The position numbers and the translations under genes were made by a program. Below the pieces are notes generated by a model that saw only the letters and a program-made list of their open reading frames with translations, made no database searches and was not told where the DNA came from. This document shows, piece by piece, positions 54,401-63,668 of a stretch of 64,000 nucleotides of DNA (within the stretch, counting starts at the first letter, position 1; each line of letters begins with the position of its first letter). The stretch comes from Capronia americana (Eukaryota; Ascomycota; Eurotiomycetes; Chaetothyriales; Herpotrichiellaceae): the NCBI GenBank assembly GCA_016110215.1, contig JADWQD010000012.1, positions 310,001-374,000 of the forward strand. Reading direction: 5' to 3'.

Positions 54401-54424
54401 GAGTTCCACGATGCAGAAGAATAG
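48467..54424 (+). CDS. HIR3: Histone transcription regulator 3 homolog (Hir3/CABIN1), 1985 aa
   Basis: This is the largest gene in the window, with no intron. Hir3 is a subunit of the HIR histone H3-H4 chaperone complex, which deposits nucleosomes independently of replication and represses histone genes. The N-terminus MSGFTALNVEPEDKLEEEIDDTREIQLEEAFKLYQNAL followed by helical TPR-like repeats is typical of fungal homologs. Later conserved blocks include WYRLAQCYEAKIEDDLIWNSAKLN, KPWMSHYTRAKCLWKIF, MEQWSHDPDTSSVYLDVMREGVDLKRLNNSLMKGPVIDDLIGDAYACLYEEF. The last 300 residues are low complexity and acidic (DMDDDKKQM, EDSDEDGED). Full family length suggests an intact gene. Confidence 0.93.
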   Translation: MSGFTALNVEPEDKLEEEIDDTREIQLEEAFKLYQNALRLHSQGPQYFQEAQEAYDELLRSEVFKYPEVVSEFAHDELHDEGAVVPAQTDNAVLPLLPSSAAESSASSVPQLIYLAFKNRGQFILDVARHKMSNQPASRADLSLSYAEPAKESLAQFAQALERDDTDLDLWKKSARVADVLSSQRIARFCLESVLAGEDEDGQQTVDISGLDEAYAAGELNEVIDLVQDDLSRLQSSNVQPKDKLLAALRESNDPYPNLPKRAKNLEYLDDKYRPLTFAVPHEDLKPTSPDLFALGAKIAETVEKIHRGQGSLSCATTVKVVLPDSDSMTHDVEMIFTTEEAEPEVLHDETGRNGVLQDRPSTPTKNGMQGESSTVPGNLRHEGALAFDPPRQQGGDAVGLVVEGDTTELQSAATPQADCAALPSRKRSSTAAGWTEEPEGRTKSKRLRARESMADLAAQEEETGHEQPQFFLEQLGIYEQTDQAWFDVVNTLLARFDLQMYPSVEQAKQLFWGETDDNETGQDSNASQKDLRLLTDLRHALTNWTDEKGQAIVHGHSSQDFPEKATGVSQFLQRSKLATPKKNKPSEEAGTVAWSALVSLINAEPTNIYDAAIWWLSSVFTSCRVKGRLHPSPYLLTTWSTEMKYTAAKLASEIEDYLWQSMQQRHQRLSALGEATRDQQSGSFQQVRSAFELVEGLFELFLDVAATVSDPNDPFDPVIQSVNTERVKRWASLASDFMQLYLSFSAQGLSDPLVLRFVWTSVTHVRLDKDVDKAHLVLLLEDLKGFLEKSETEPIYLPNNTAMPEISLPAIEHQLSVLSTSDFFARVFNDDNSDPVAVIEMLEPMLDTITRTQARTTTDLSTTLVRTAQAEELVKFLESNNATLTLALWRRLQNAYTSISYPPKVVSCLFRIIETIVGELSTPRHLDLDVASRQIEMLKWLHDVDEVMIKLLSRIPDEPAPFECVDDSHLYSSLSAITLVVRLLYGFVVYDDSVRVGQTAGPQLKGALSTKQYERAKDRMREMLVRASQLQYLLLKEATVQNPSSYPRAADDLAEYLCTVHNSLGIRQYCKYVNKAFVKLVKKELSSLPAEQDYAAEMAQVFYDLYQLRFASGIGDVDHGCPPETLDRKTAWTLIPTIMKYAERFNVKDLYKSELKGTIDKMQQALGVVKSAPALQQNKLLIRDYLKGVIKAADLFDCTRGVLALPTGPVKADTEVAASTGWYFMLGHLTLSKYKSVKRVIPSSTEDLDTAMALFRQDLHHDSEKWETWYRLAQCYEAKIEDDLIWNSAKLNDSRNDISLLERQAIHSYMMATAIAFRTVDDRLETAAKIEDLLAEFGTRLYASSRPPLDMEAFKTDKHMRHLSSTADQTMSKQPYHLPARQFTLWCFAAKLLKTKLTDRPKPWMSHYTRAKCLWKIFQSPENRGRVSVEQVVEAVVEAIEAVPKKEKTNEPILEPHLKLVSIVHKMLRYGKINHQQAYQYMQATRYAQGVNLSQDEDGVDWERYMIDILKKLSHADKANWHHRITNRAAHVLYDESPNLAGALGAKHEFTQQIFTKTMTMQVWKPEYERPGRHYVYTGRYVQFFVHVLEQLSDRGSLDALVRRIRRKTTDFLDHTKIWEEAATTYVRLLRRHGKIPEGRERALFDGMNYEEFSKKSEAMEQWSHDPDTSSVYLDVMREGVDLKRLNNSLMKGPVIDDLIGDAYACLYEEFVKQLPPEEQPKPQPPPLPQGTFINMTTDVAGGESEEAQRARLNEMLRVQGDRAAEGPLSLSISAPVGLGLQNAPTPLAGVAGQPAPEVHRERAKPGRTKTVTRREIQRKAEAAIVKPPPIKTPILSKRFAVEIPSGADGEAGSSVDKRLADAKDMDESRATSRRGSVQDSADGDADAEDSGSELSELEDMDDDKKQMLAEFEHAQNVDQEGEDSDEDGEDAGKGDGYGGGDDEDDMLRDAETAVEIQDSQENAPGEQADERESPDAEFHDAEE

Positions 54425-54747
54425 CCTGTTACAAAGGTAGCACCATAGCCATTGATTGGCAACAAACGTAGCCACCAATTGAGGCAGTGGCGAGGTAGCA
54501 TCGAGGTAGTTACAAGCTGTGACCCCTCGAAACATACCATTGAGCAGCATAATATGCCTTTGCAGAAGTCGGAGTAGACAGTACGCTGTTTGGTGGCAGC
54601 CTCGCAGCCTTGTACATAGCGTCTAAGGTCAGCTCGGGCCACGATACTCCGTACCCCGAGGTAACTTTCTGATTTTTCTTCAACCGCGACGACCATCACA
54701 TCGCGCAGCAGGCATCGCGTTCCTCTCACCGGCTCAGTCTGGCTTTC
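54425..54747. other. Intergenic between HIR3 and PUS3
   Basis: 323 nt between co-oriented genes; holds HIR3 3' and PUS3 promoter sequences. Confidence 0.4.
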
Positions 54748-57024
54748 ATGCCTCTTTGTCATTCCGTTGCGCGAACATTCTTCACGGGCAGGTTCATCTC
54801 CGCCTCTTACACCGTTCCTTCAACCCAGCGATCCCCGCGTCCGCATGCCAGACATCAACCTTTCCGCACGGTTTCGTGGCACCAGTCCAGATCCGCAATG
54901 ACGAACCATGACGACGAGAACGAGCCGACAATCATAACCACAGCTGCTGCCGGCACAGACACAAGTACAGGTGTTGCTACAGCTACCGCCACCCCTGCCG
55001 CAGACTCCTCGGCGCACACCCCCTCCGAACTCCATCTCCTCTCCCGCATAACGAGCCTGGAACGACAACTGCGCGACCAAACCGCCCTTCTCGCTCGACT
55101 TACTCGGACCACCGCCTCGAGTACATCCACATCCACATCCACCTGTACTTCCGCCTCCGATGCACCTCAAAAGGGACCAACCGCTTCACCACTAGAACAA
55201 GGACTGGCCACCCGCTCGCGCTCGCGCTCACGCTCCCCTCGCCGCGCCCGCCCCTTCAACCCCGATCATTACACCACGCGGCACATCGCGTTGAAGTTCG
55301 CGTACCTGGGCTCTCGGTACGGCGGGTTCGAGCACGCGAACGGCAACGTGACGCCCCAGCCGACGGTCGAGGAAGTGCTATGGAAGGCGCTGCGCAAGGG
55401 CCGGCTGATCAGTCCCGAGGTGGGACCACAGGCTGATGGGAGTGTCAATGTGCTCTGGGGCCCGGAGGAGAGGAGGAGGGCCTATGCAGAAGGTGGGGAC
55501 AAACCCTCGGGACTGGGACTGGGACCAAATCCCAGACCGAACGCGAGACCGAAACTGAGACTCGACTTGAATTGGGATGGGTGCCAGTATAGTAAATGCG
55601 GGAGAACAGACAGAGGGGTCAGTGCGTTCGGACAGGTTATTGGGATACGCGTGCGCAGTAATCGCCCCGTTGAAAAGGTAGGGAAAGGCTCGACGACCGA
55701 AGGAGATGAAGAAGAAGTGAAGGTGGTGGCTACAGCGCAGAGCAAGGGCGTTGGCGGTACGGACACAGAAGAATCCTTCTTGACAGACGAGGATGACATG
55801 TCCATGTCCATGTCCATGTCCATGCCTGCTATAGACAGCGCCGATCTAGCGACGGAGACGTACAAGAAAGAGTTCGACCCCGTCCGCGACGAACTGCCCT
55901 ACATTTCGCTCCTGAATGCGCTTCTCCCGCCCGATATCCGCGTCCTCGCATGGTGTCCCCATCCACCTGCAAATTTCGACGCGCGCTTCTCCTGCCGCGA
56001 ACGCCGGTATAAGTACTTCTTCACGAATCCTGCGTTCTGTCCCACGCCGGGGCCCTTGGGCCTGCTCCGTGGCCATGGGCACGGGGAAGCCCAGGCCAGG
56101 GAAGGGTGGCTCGATGTGGAGCGTATGAAGATCGCGGCCAAGAAGCTGGAGGGCATGCATGATTTCCGGAATTTCTGCAAAATCGACGCCAGTAAACAGA
56201 TGAGCAGTTGCGTGAGGAGGATCACGTTCTGCGATGTCGTCGAGTGGGATGGGAGTGGACGGGCGGTGACGGAACATGAAGGGTTGAATCAGCCCGGGTT
56301 CAGAGTTGTCGATTCTGTGCCTGAGCAGACGCCGGCGGGGCCGAAAGTGTACGCTTTCTGTGTCCACGGGACGGCATTCCTGTGGCATCAAGTCCGCTGC
56401 ATGGCCGCCGTGCTGTTCCTGGTGGGCCAGGGCTTGGAGGATCCCAGCATTGTTGACGAGTTGCTCGATGTGCAGAAGAATCCGGGACGGCCGATGTACG
56501 AGATGGCCGATGACGCGCCGCTCGTGCTCTGGGATTGTGTTTTCCCGGACCAGGATCCCCAGCCTGGCGAGGAAATGGTGGACTCGCTAAATTGGCTGTA
56601 TGCCGGGGATGAGGCCACTGTCCCTTCACTACAGACTAGTCCGGCTAAGAATGATGGCAAATTCGGCGTTGGTGCCGTTGTCGATGAACTCTGGACGCAG
56701 TGGCGCGAGGCGAAAATGCAGGAGATCCTCGCGGGCAGTCTCCTCGACCTGGCCATTTCTCAAGGTGATCAGAGTTCTTTCCAACGCGCCGTAACGAGGG
56801 ATGGTTCTTCCCGCATTGCTGGTCCGAGGAGTCAGAAGATCTTCGACGGGAGTGGTCGCGCGAGGATGCAGGGCCGCTATGTTCCCGTCATGAAGAAACC
56901 CCGGATGGACAGTCTCGAGGTATTGAATGCGAAGTGGTTGAAAGGTCGGAATGCGAGACGTACCCTGGAAGAGGCGGACGCTAGGGCCGGGGACTTCGAC
57001 GTGACCGCTGCCCAAGGAGAGTAG
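54748..57024 (+). CDS. DEG1: tRNA pseudouridine synthase Pus3/Deg1, 758 aa
   Basis: A single-exon gene. Pus3 isomerises U38/U39 in the tRNA anticodon arm. The TruA-type domain begins near residue 175 (HIALKFAYLGSRYGGFEHANGN) and has catalytic Asp288 in CGRTDRGVSAFGQVIG, then SLLNALLPPDIRVLAW, RFSCRERRYKYFF, GMHDFRNFCKIDASKQMSS and HGTAFLWHQVRCMAAVLFLVGQGLEDP. An N-terminal 25 residues with Arg/Ser/Phe (SVARTFFTGRFISA) could be a mitochondrial presequence; Met51 at 54898 would give a form without it. Ala/Thr-rich and RSRSRSRSPRR segments precede the domain. Residues 315-370 are an extra loop with a Met-Ser repeat. The stop codon is 62 nt from the convergent GPI15 3' end. Confidence 0.93.
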   Translation: MPLCHSVARTFFTGRFISASYTVPSTQRSPRPHARHQPFRTVSWHQSRSAMTNHDDENEPTIITTAAAGTDTSTGVATATATPAADSSAHTPSELHLLSRITSLERQLRDQTALLARLTRTTASSTSTSTSTCTSASDAPQKGPTASPLEQGLATRSRSRSRSPRRARPFNPDHYTTRHIALKFAYLGSRYGGFEHANGNVTPQPTVEEVLWKALRKGRLISPEVGPQADGSVNVLWGPEERRRAYAEGGDKPSGLGLGPNPRPNARPKLRLDLNWDGCQYSKCGRTDRGVSAFGQVIGIRVRSNRPVEKVGKGSTTEGDEEEVKVVATAQSKGVGGTDTEESFLTDEDDMSMSMSMSMPAIDSADLATETYKKEFDPVRDELPYISLLNALLPPDIRVLAWCPHPPANFDARFSCRERRYKYFFTNPAFCPTPGPLGLLRGHGHGEAQAREGWLDVERMKIAAKKLEGMHDFRNFCKIDASKQMSSCVRRITFCDVVEWDGSGRAVTEHEGLNQPGFRVVDSVPEQTPAGPKVYAFCVHGTAFLWHQVRCMAAVLFLVGQGLEDPSIVDELLDVQKNPGRPMYEMADDAPLVLWDCVFPDQDPQPGEEMVDSLNWLYAGDEATVPSLQTSPAKNDGKFGVGAVVDELWTQWREAKMQEILAGSLLDLAISQGDQSSFQRAVTRDGSSRIAGPRSQKIFDGSGRARMQGRYVPVMKKPRMDSLEVLNAKWLKGRNARRTLEEADARAGDFDVTAAQGE
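55798..55824 (+). repeat. In-frame ATGTCC hexanucleotide repeat in PUS3
   Basis: Four ATGTCC units plus ATG encode a Met-Ser repeat inside a variable loop of the pseudouridine synthase. Confidence 0.9.
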
Positions 57025-57086
57025 AGTAGCTTTGGCTTCGGTGTAAACATCGGTACTTCCTCCGTACATCGGTGCATACATCGGTG

Positions 57087-58009
57087 TCATCGGATGCCCG
57101 AGTACAAGCATTTTCGGGACCCTCGCCAGACTTCCTCGAGGATGTCGCGGCGGGGGAGCAGCGTCTGGGTAGAGTAGTCAGCATCGACCGTAGCTTACTG
57201 TACCAACCACATGCCCGGTCAATGCGCGTTGAACATACCGGAAAGACAACCACCACCTCGGTTGCCCCCTCCACAATCACAGCCAAATAGAACCTCACCT
57301 CCAGCCCCTTGAACGCTTCATGAATGACAATATCCTGGATCTGGGTCGTCGGGATGAACGTCGTGGTTGGGCCCGTGAAGAAATACCGCGATGAAGTCGA
57401 CGTCTGGATTCCCAGGCCTTGCAGGACGAGTAGAGATTCTTCTAATCCCCTTGGTCAGTAGAGTAAGATTTGAAGAAGAAGATGTTGAAACCCCTTGGTC
57501 AGTAGAGCAAAGATGCGAAGAAGAAGTAGAAGAGATTGTGAAAAGAAAAGCACGGCACGTCGAACCGGGTCGAGGTCAAGGTCAAGGTCATATCACGTAC
57601 CGACATAATCCCTCCGCAGACACGCGTACACGATCCCCAGGCTGACGGGGACGAGAATCCACCATTCCGCCTTCTCGGCAACGAATCTAATAAACCCGCT
57701 GAAAAGGCTGAGGCGGAGCCACAAGTCGGCGTAGGCGTCGAGTCTGGCGGAGGACCGTAAGATCGAGTCCCGTGCTTTGACCACGTTGACCAGCGCGGTG
57801 TAAAAGATCAAGAACACGCGGAGGAGGTGCTTGAGCAAAATGAAGATTCGGACTTTTACTTTTACTCTGGAGGGGACATGTGCGCGGGAAGCGTTGGTGG
57901 TGGTGGAGACTACAGGGCCGTAGAGTGGGCGCGTCGAGACGGTGAAGGACACGGTCGTCGGGCTGGGGAGGTGGATTGAGAAGTGGTGCATTCCGGGGCC
58001 GAGGATCAT
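57087..58009 (-). CDS. GPI15: GPI-GlcNAc transferase subunit PIG-H / Gpi15, 229 aa
   Basis: The model is complement(join(57087..57164, 57239..57441, 57601..58009)). PIG-H is a subunit of the ER enzyme that starts GPI-anchor synthesis by adding GlcNAc to phosphatidylinositol. Exon 1 encodes two hydrophobic segments (FILLKHLLRVFLIFYTALVNV and WWILVPVSLGIVYAC). The diagnostic PIG-H domain follows across exons 2 and 3: ESLLVLQGLGIQTSTS, FIPTTQIQDIVIHEAFKGLEVRFYLAVIVEG, VVVFP|TLLPRRDILEEVWRGSRKCLY. The start is the first ATG after an in-frame TAA; a GTG four codons earlier is not a likely start. The 159-nt first intron contains a 44-bp duplication at its 3' end. Confidence 0.92.
57447..57534 (-). 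repeat. 44-bp duplication of the 3' end of GPI15 intron 1
   Basis: Two adjacent copies (57447-57490 and 57491-57534) each contain, in the sense of the gene, a pyrimidine-rich run followed by TCTACTGACCAAGGGG. Each therefore carries a near-perfect branch-point sequence. Confidence 0.85.
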
Positions 58010-58788
58010 TCCGACATCCACCGCCTCGCATTAGAGAGTTGAAGGGTGGTTGAGTGGATGGCTTGACTATTCAAGGAAAGAGTAGAGAGTCGAGGGAGAC
58101 TTTGGCGACGGCGAGCTCGAGTTTCGAAACGGTGTCCCCGGAAAATCAATTCTCCGGATCGAGGTCATGCCGAGTATTCCTTTGTATTTCTTAATACTTC
58201 TTTCAAAATCATCTAACCATGGCATTCAAAGTCCGGGTGTAGACAGGCTATGATCGAGAGATGTTGTTGTTCACTGGGGCTTGTCGATAAGACTGCCTCT
58301 GCTCTCAGGATGCCCATTTCAGCAAATTGCAGGCTCGTCATTTCTTTACCGCAAGCAATGCTCGCGGTGGACAGGTTGCACGCTTGCCTCCCGGGTCCTG
58401 GCAGTCTTTGCATTGGCTTCTGTTGTGGTTGCCGATGATTGTGAGGCTGCAGTGTTGTGACACGGGTGGACCTTACGACAACCTGGCGGCACACTTGAGA
58501 TACCTAATACTGTACGGAATCAGGGGATAAGGACGGGAGTGTGTACAAGCGCCACACCTACGTGTGCCAACACCGCCACAGGCATCAGATTGGCTGACGT
58601 CATCGGCCGTGCCGGCATGCACTCGCCCAGCACTCAACGACGATTCACTTTCCCCTCACAAAGTGATGCGCGTAACTCACAGTCGCGGTGAAAGTTCAAG
58701 ATAATTAATCTGTATAAAGTTGAACCTTTGTTCTCGCGTACCATGACCGTTTCTTCCCATCGCGGCATGTAAAACACTATCGCAAAGG
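58010..58788. other. Intergenic, GPI15 promoter and upstream region of next gene
   Basis: Short open frames on both strands at 58213-58530 have no recognisable domains and are probably chance. Nothing else is seen. Confidence 0.4.
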
Positions 58789-59873
58789 ATGCCTTACAAT
58801 CATCATGCCGCGGCACTGTCCAGACAGGGCGTCACCCTCTCCCCAGTCACACTTGGGACGATTCACAGGCAGTCACCACAGTCGATCCTCTTCGACAGCG
58901 ACTCTGACAATAATGATCAGCATCCTGAATGTTCTGCGACGGCTCCCTTGAGTCCTTCCAAAATCCCTCCCCACTTGCGCTCAATTATCCAAGACATCCA
59001 ATACCGCGTCGCTCCTGCCGGGCCCCGGCTCGAACCCTGGAAGAAATATCGAGTGGAAAGCCATGAGTGGAACACGCTGCAACACTTTCTAGATGGTGAT
59101 AAGCTGCGGTATGTACAGGATTCTGTCTGAGTCGGGCAAAGCTGACCGACTTAGTTGTGACTACTTCTCCCAGAGCAAAACCCTCGTTCACAGGATGCCC
59201 TCTCCTACTCATGAAAGGACAGTCGGCGTATTCGTGAGCCGTGTCTTCCAAGAGATAGCATTGCTATGCCCGAGGACCACTGAGGGGAAATTATTCATGA
59301 GGAAGATTATAAGTTGGAATTCGACCAATGTGGAACATGCGACTTTGCCCGACAAGCACGAGCCAGATGGTTCAATCAGCTACGATTGCGCCCAAGCACA
59401 GGGTCTTATCCTGGAAGTAGCATACTCCCAGAAAAGCGAACAGTTAGATGAGCTAGCTGGCTTCTGCCTTCTCGACGCCCATCGTAAGGCTCGAGTCGTG
59501 ATTGGTATTGATATCGATTACAAGGGTACAAAGAGGGTTACTCTCATGACTTGGAGGCTGAATGACGTTGGCGATATCTCAAAGACAATCCAAGTAGGTC
59601 TACTAGCCCTCGCTCTTCTCTGTACTAGCTACTAACTTCGGTGCTTAGCAATTACGAGCTGGAACTGGAGAGATAATCCCGGGCACTCCTCTGTCGATTC
59701 CGCTGTCGGATCTCGCACCCCAAGACTATATTCCGCAATCAATCCGCAATGCAGCCATTGAATTTACAGTTCAAGAACTCTGCGACATCATCGAAGGTGC
59801 GGAATCAGCCGAATCCTGGCAGAGGAAACCGTCGGCTGGGTTGGTGATCACTACAGCTGCCGGGACAGACTGA
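58789..59873 (+). CDS. Hypothetical protein, possible nuclease-like fold, 327 aa
   Basis: The model is join(58789..59108, 59155..59593, 59649..59873), with introns of 46 and 55 nt and exact frame. The head is polar; a conserved-looking core starts at SIIQDIQYRVAP and WKKYRVESHEWNTLQHFLDG. The middle contains DCAQAQGLILEVAYSQKSEQLDELAGFCL followed by ARVVIGIDIDYKG and VTLMTWRL. An E-x-A-x-S-Q helix followed by a hydrophobic IGIDIDY strand is common in fungal proteins that resemble the PD-(D/E)XK nuclease-like fold, but I cannot confirm catalytic residues. The C-terminus LSDLAPQ.YIPQSIRNAAIEFTVQELCDII fits the same group. No signal peptide is present. Confidence 0.7.
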
Positions 59874-60424
59874 ACATGCATATTGTACACCTCGACAGGA
59901 TCGTCGCCATCAAGACCCGAATTGGGCTCGACATGCCTTTGTCGGACTTCCAGACTAGAGTGCTTTCACTATGAAAAAGATTGCGACAGCTTGTACTTTC
60001 TTCCTCTTGCGACGATCCCCCTGTACCAGTGCCAAAACCAGGACTGAAATGGATTTTGTTCCCAAGGACACCAGATGATACACGGTATGCTGCAGCCACG
60101 CTAAGCACAGGAGTTTTGTATTCTAGGCCGGTCGAAACATGGGAGATGGTGGATAATGCTGCTGCAATAGACCCTCAGTACCAGCAATGAATTTGAAAAG
60201 CATTGTTTTCCATCGGTGAGCTGGACTGTCAAGGTCGGCGCCGATCAAGGACGTTCTCTTAGGTAGATATTAGATTGCTAGATGCGGCGGAGGACTCTCT
60301 CGCCTCGAATTGGAGCCGACTCTCAAAGGTGAGGGTGTGCCTAGAGTGCCTAGGATGAACAGAGCAGCGCAGCGCAGAATCTCGGACTCAACTGCGCGCA
60401 TGCATCGTCTCCATTTCCCAGCCC
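59874..60424. other. Intergenic between convergent genes
   Basis: 551 nt with the 3' ends of the hypothetical gene and the transporter. No gene is supported. Confidence 0.4.
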
Positions 60425-62977
60425 TCAGATTCCCTTTTCCTCATATACACCCACGCCCACACCCTCACCCGCATCCGCGCCCACCCGCTCAACGCCCTTG
60501 TCCACATCCCCATTCCACTTGGGCCGCACACTCATCCTACCGTCCAAGACCGGCGAAGCATCACCACCGCCACGTCCGTCACCCCAGATGTCATGGCAAG
60601 GCCCGCCAGCCCCAGCCCCAGCACCCAGACCAGACCTCGAGTCGTAATTCTCCTCACCACCCAAGGCAGGACTGGGACTTCTCTCCCCATACAGAACGCC
60701 ATGTTCGATCTCGTCCAGCGTGCGGCCCTTGGTCTCCGGAATCAGCAGCGTACAGGCCGCGCAGAGGGCCATGATCCCCGCCAGGATGCCCAGCACGGCC
60801 GGCAATCCGATCGCGTCGGTCAGCTGGGCGAACGAGAAGGCCGTGACGATGGCGCCGGCTTTTCCCGACGCGGCGGCGATGCCGTGCGCCGTGCCCCGGA
60901 CGCGGGTGGGGAAGACTTCGACGGGGATGAGGCTACATGAGGTGCGAAGTGTGTGGTTAGATCGGGTGTGTTAGAACAGGGGGGAGAAACAGGGACAGGC
61001 ACACCCTCATCCACTCTGAGTGTGTGAGTATGAACGTGTGTATGTGTGTGTGACAGAGAGATAGAGAGGGGGAGAGGGAGAGGGAGAAGGTGAGGTGCGG
61101 GACATTAAGCACCAGGACATGTCGACTTACAACGTCGTGCAATTAGGACCCATGTTCAGAAACAGCTGGGCGAGCGTGAAGATGGCGATGAGCCCGCCCG
61201 TGCTGGTGGACCCGTCGCTGAGCACGCCCGCCCAAATGGCGTACAGGCCCGCCGCGATGGCGCTGCAGTAGAATTGTTGCCTCACGCGGCCGATCCAGTC
61301 GGGTAGGAAAATACCGATGTAGTAGCCCGGGAGGTAGCCCTATGGATGTGAAATCATAGATGTCAGTATAGATATCAGCATTAGTACAAGTGTCAATACC
61401 AATATCAGTATCAACATCGATAATCGGTCGGGGTGCATGCGCCACGCGGGGAGATGAAAGGAAAGAAGGGCCCTACCGCAGCTGCTACGATGATGTTCCC
61501 GACGGCGGTATTCCAGAGTGTACCCCATGGGGTTGCGGCTGTGCCGTAGCCGATCCGCGATAAGATGACGCTTTGGTTCAAGTTGATGCCGTAGAATGCG
61601 ATATCACTGCGTAAGACATGAATAAGAGATTAGAATCAGAATCAGAAGGAATGGTCGGAGTCGGGGTCAGGGGCGGAGGTATTGAAAATAGGGGCGTGGG
61701 TCCCGCTCTAGGATCGTAGGCAGGGAGCAAGCCAGCTTACAAGAGAAACCAGCACATGCTGACAGCGAAGAGGACTTTCGCGTGCTTCCACTCGGAGAAA
61801 TACGTCTTGAAGTCTCGGAACTGTTCGTGGAGGCCACGTCGGCCGTCTTTCTTCAGCGACGTCTCCTCGGCGACATCTGGGGATTGTTGAGTTCTGCGTT
61901 AGCGCCAGGCAAAATTCGACTCGTCGCGGCCATGCTGAACCTTGCGTGGCGAAAGAACTCAGAACTCACATTGTCGGTACGGCTTGCTTTCCGGCATGGT
62001 CAACCGGAAGTAGAGCGTGATGATCAGCGGGATCAGTCCGAGGGCGAACAGGAGCCGCCAGACCCATTGCAGATGGGCGATGTGATGATTGACCGAAGAC
62101 TTGAACGCGGCCAGGAGGACGAGGTACGTGATTCCGGCGGTGAAGCCACCGAGGCCGATCGATGCAAAGACGGCGAGGACGAGTTTCGCACGCGAGTGCA
62201 GTGGGTTGTGTTCGGCCGAGAGTGCCGAAGTCATAGGGTAGTCTGTGAGGGCAGAATATCAGATGAGTGATTCCGCAATCCTCGTCACGGTACTTAATGT
62301 GAACTACTTACCTCCGCCGATCCCAATCCCGGTGAGGACCCGGAAAACAGACATCCACGCAACCACGTCGTGGTGTCCGAAGCCATGCCAGGGCATTAGC
62401 ACGCACAGGAGAGTGCCGAGGACGGTGATCATGAGTTCTTTTCCGTAGATGCGGTGGCGGCCTAGAGCGTCGCCGAGGATTCCGACTAGCGATATAGTGT
62501 TAGCAGATTCGATCTTTGATGAGAAGGAGGGAAATTATGCAGAACTCCAGAAGATGGCGGGCGTTTCGGATGGGAAGAACAAGGACAACTCACATCCAAG
62601 CTGGCCGAGGATCATTCCAATGGAAAGCGACGCCTTGATCGTATCCGCCTGGAGGGTTGGGATCTTGTTATGCTCATCCTCGAAGTAGAGGTATCCGAGC
62701 ATGGGAACGACTGCCAGGGTCAGGACGGTCTCAGCGAGCATAGGACACAAAGAAGAAGCGGGAGGCAATTACCTAGCCCGATGCTCAGGTTTAGGTATCC
62801 ATCACCGAACAATCCAACACCAGCTACCACCAAGAACTTGAAGAACCCAAACTGAGACGTGGTCTCGAGCATGGCGAGTGAGATTGTCTAAGAAGGCTCT
62901 GTTGGGATAGTTCAGCGGGTCCTGATCTCCTCGAACCTCACCATCTGGGCATCGCTGCCCTTGATGAAGATATACAT
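60425..62977 (-). CDS. MFS transporter, PHO84/GIT1-like (phosphate or glycerophosphodiester), 565 aa
   Basis: The model is complement(join(60425..60932, 61131..61339, 61477..61606, 61741..61876, 61970..62242, 62312..62485, 62594..62710, 62773..62887, 62942..62977)), nine exons with every phase matching. Family signatures are FLVVAGVGLFGDGYLNLSIGLVVPMLGYLYF, the GILGDALGRHRIYGKEL loop, VLTGIGIGGDYPMTSALSAE, LYFRLTMPESKPYRQY, DIAFYGINLNQS, NCTTFLIPVEVFPTRVRGTAHGIAAASGKAGAI and IPETKGRTLDEIEHGVLYGE. Twelve spans are expected. The plasma-membrane protein should import phosphate or glycerophospho-compounds by proton symport. The tail of about 90 residues is Gly-rich. The 36-nt first exon is less certain; starting at 62872 in exon 2 is the alternative. 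Introns 7 and 8 contain simple repeats. Confidence 0.9.
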
Positions 62978-63668
62978 ATTGCCGTGTCCCTCCTTCCACG
63001 AGGCTGATGAAAGATCTCGGGCCAAGACCGCACTCAATATGACATTTTCAGGGCCCCTTTGAGCAGATAGACATATCGCTAGTGGCTCTCATTCCGGATA
63101 ACGAATGGATGGGCCAACCGTTACCACGTGCAAGTCAGCTTCGAAAGGGAAACTGGAACGGCTTGTCGACGACTTGAAACCCAAACCTTGACTTCGTCCC
63201 GGCACCTGGCACGAAGTCCGCAGGGTCAGCGACAGAACTGGTTAACAAGCGATCCTTCAGCTCACATATTGCCAAAAAATTGCACATGGTAATAAGATAG
63301 CGATGCCAATCTCTCGCTGCTGGGCCGATAAACAAAAGGGGAGGGAGAGAAGCGGAAACTGGGCAGCCAGCGAGGGCTAGCGATCCCCGCACGTGGGCGT
63401 TGCTAGTGCTGTTTGAAAAGCTTTTGTAATGAAGATGAATGATTTGGAGATGCCGCCCAGAAACGCCGATGTATCGTGGTAAAGCGTCAGCGGTACCCCC
63501 GTATTTCTACTCCACTCACGCGAAGCTGGAGTCGAGCAACGTAAGCAATTGATCCGAGGTTGATTGGTCGGACGAGCACGACATCATCGAACGGCAAGCT
63601 CTGCGATTCCTTCCTTCTCCTCGTCTTGCTGCAATGAATTCCAAAGAACTCGTAGCCCCTGTCAGAAC
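62978..63668. promoter_or_regulatory. Divergent promoter region (transporter / Zn2Cys6 gene)
   Basis: 691 nt between divergent starts. No other gene is supported. Confidence 0.45.

Noticed and set aside
58213..58530. Opposed short open frames upstream of the hypothetical gene at 58789
   Set aside because: Mirror-image frames in one GC-balanced stretch; no family, no splice sites.
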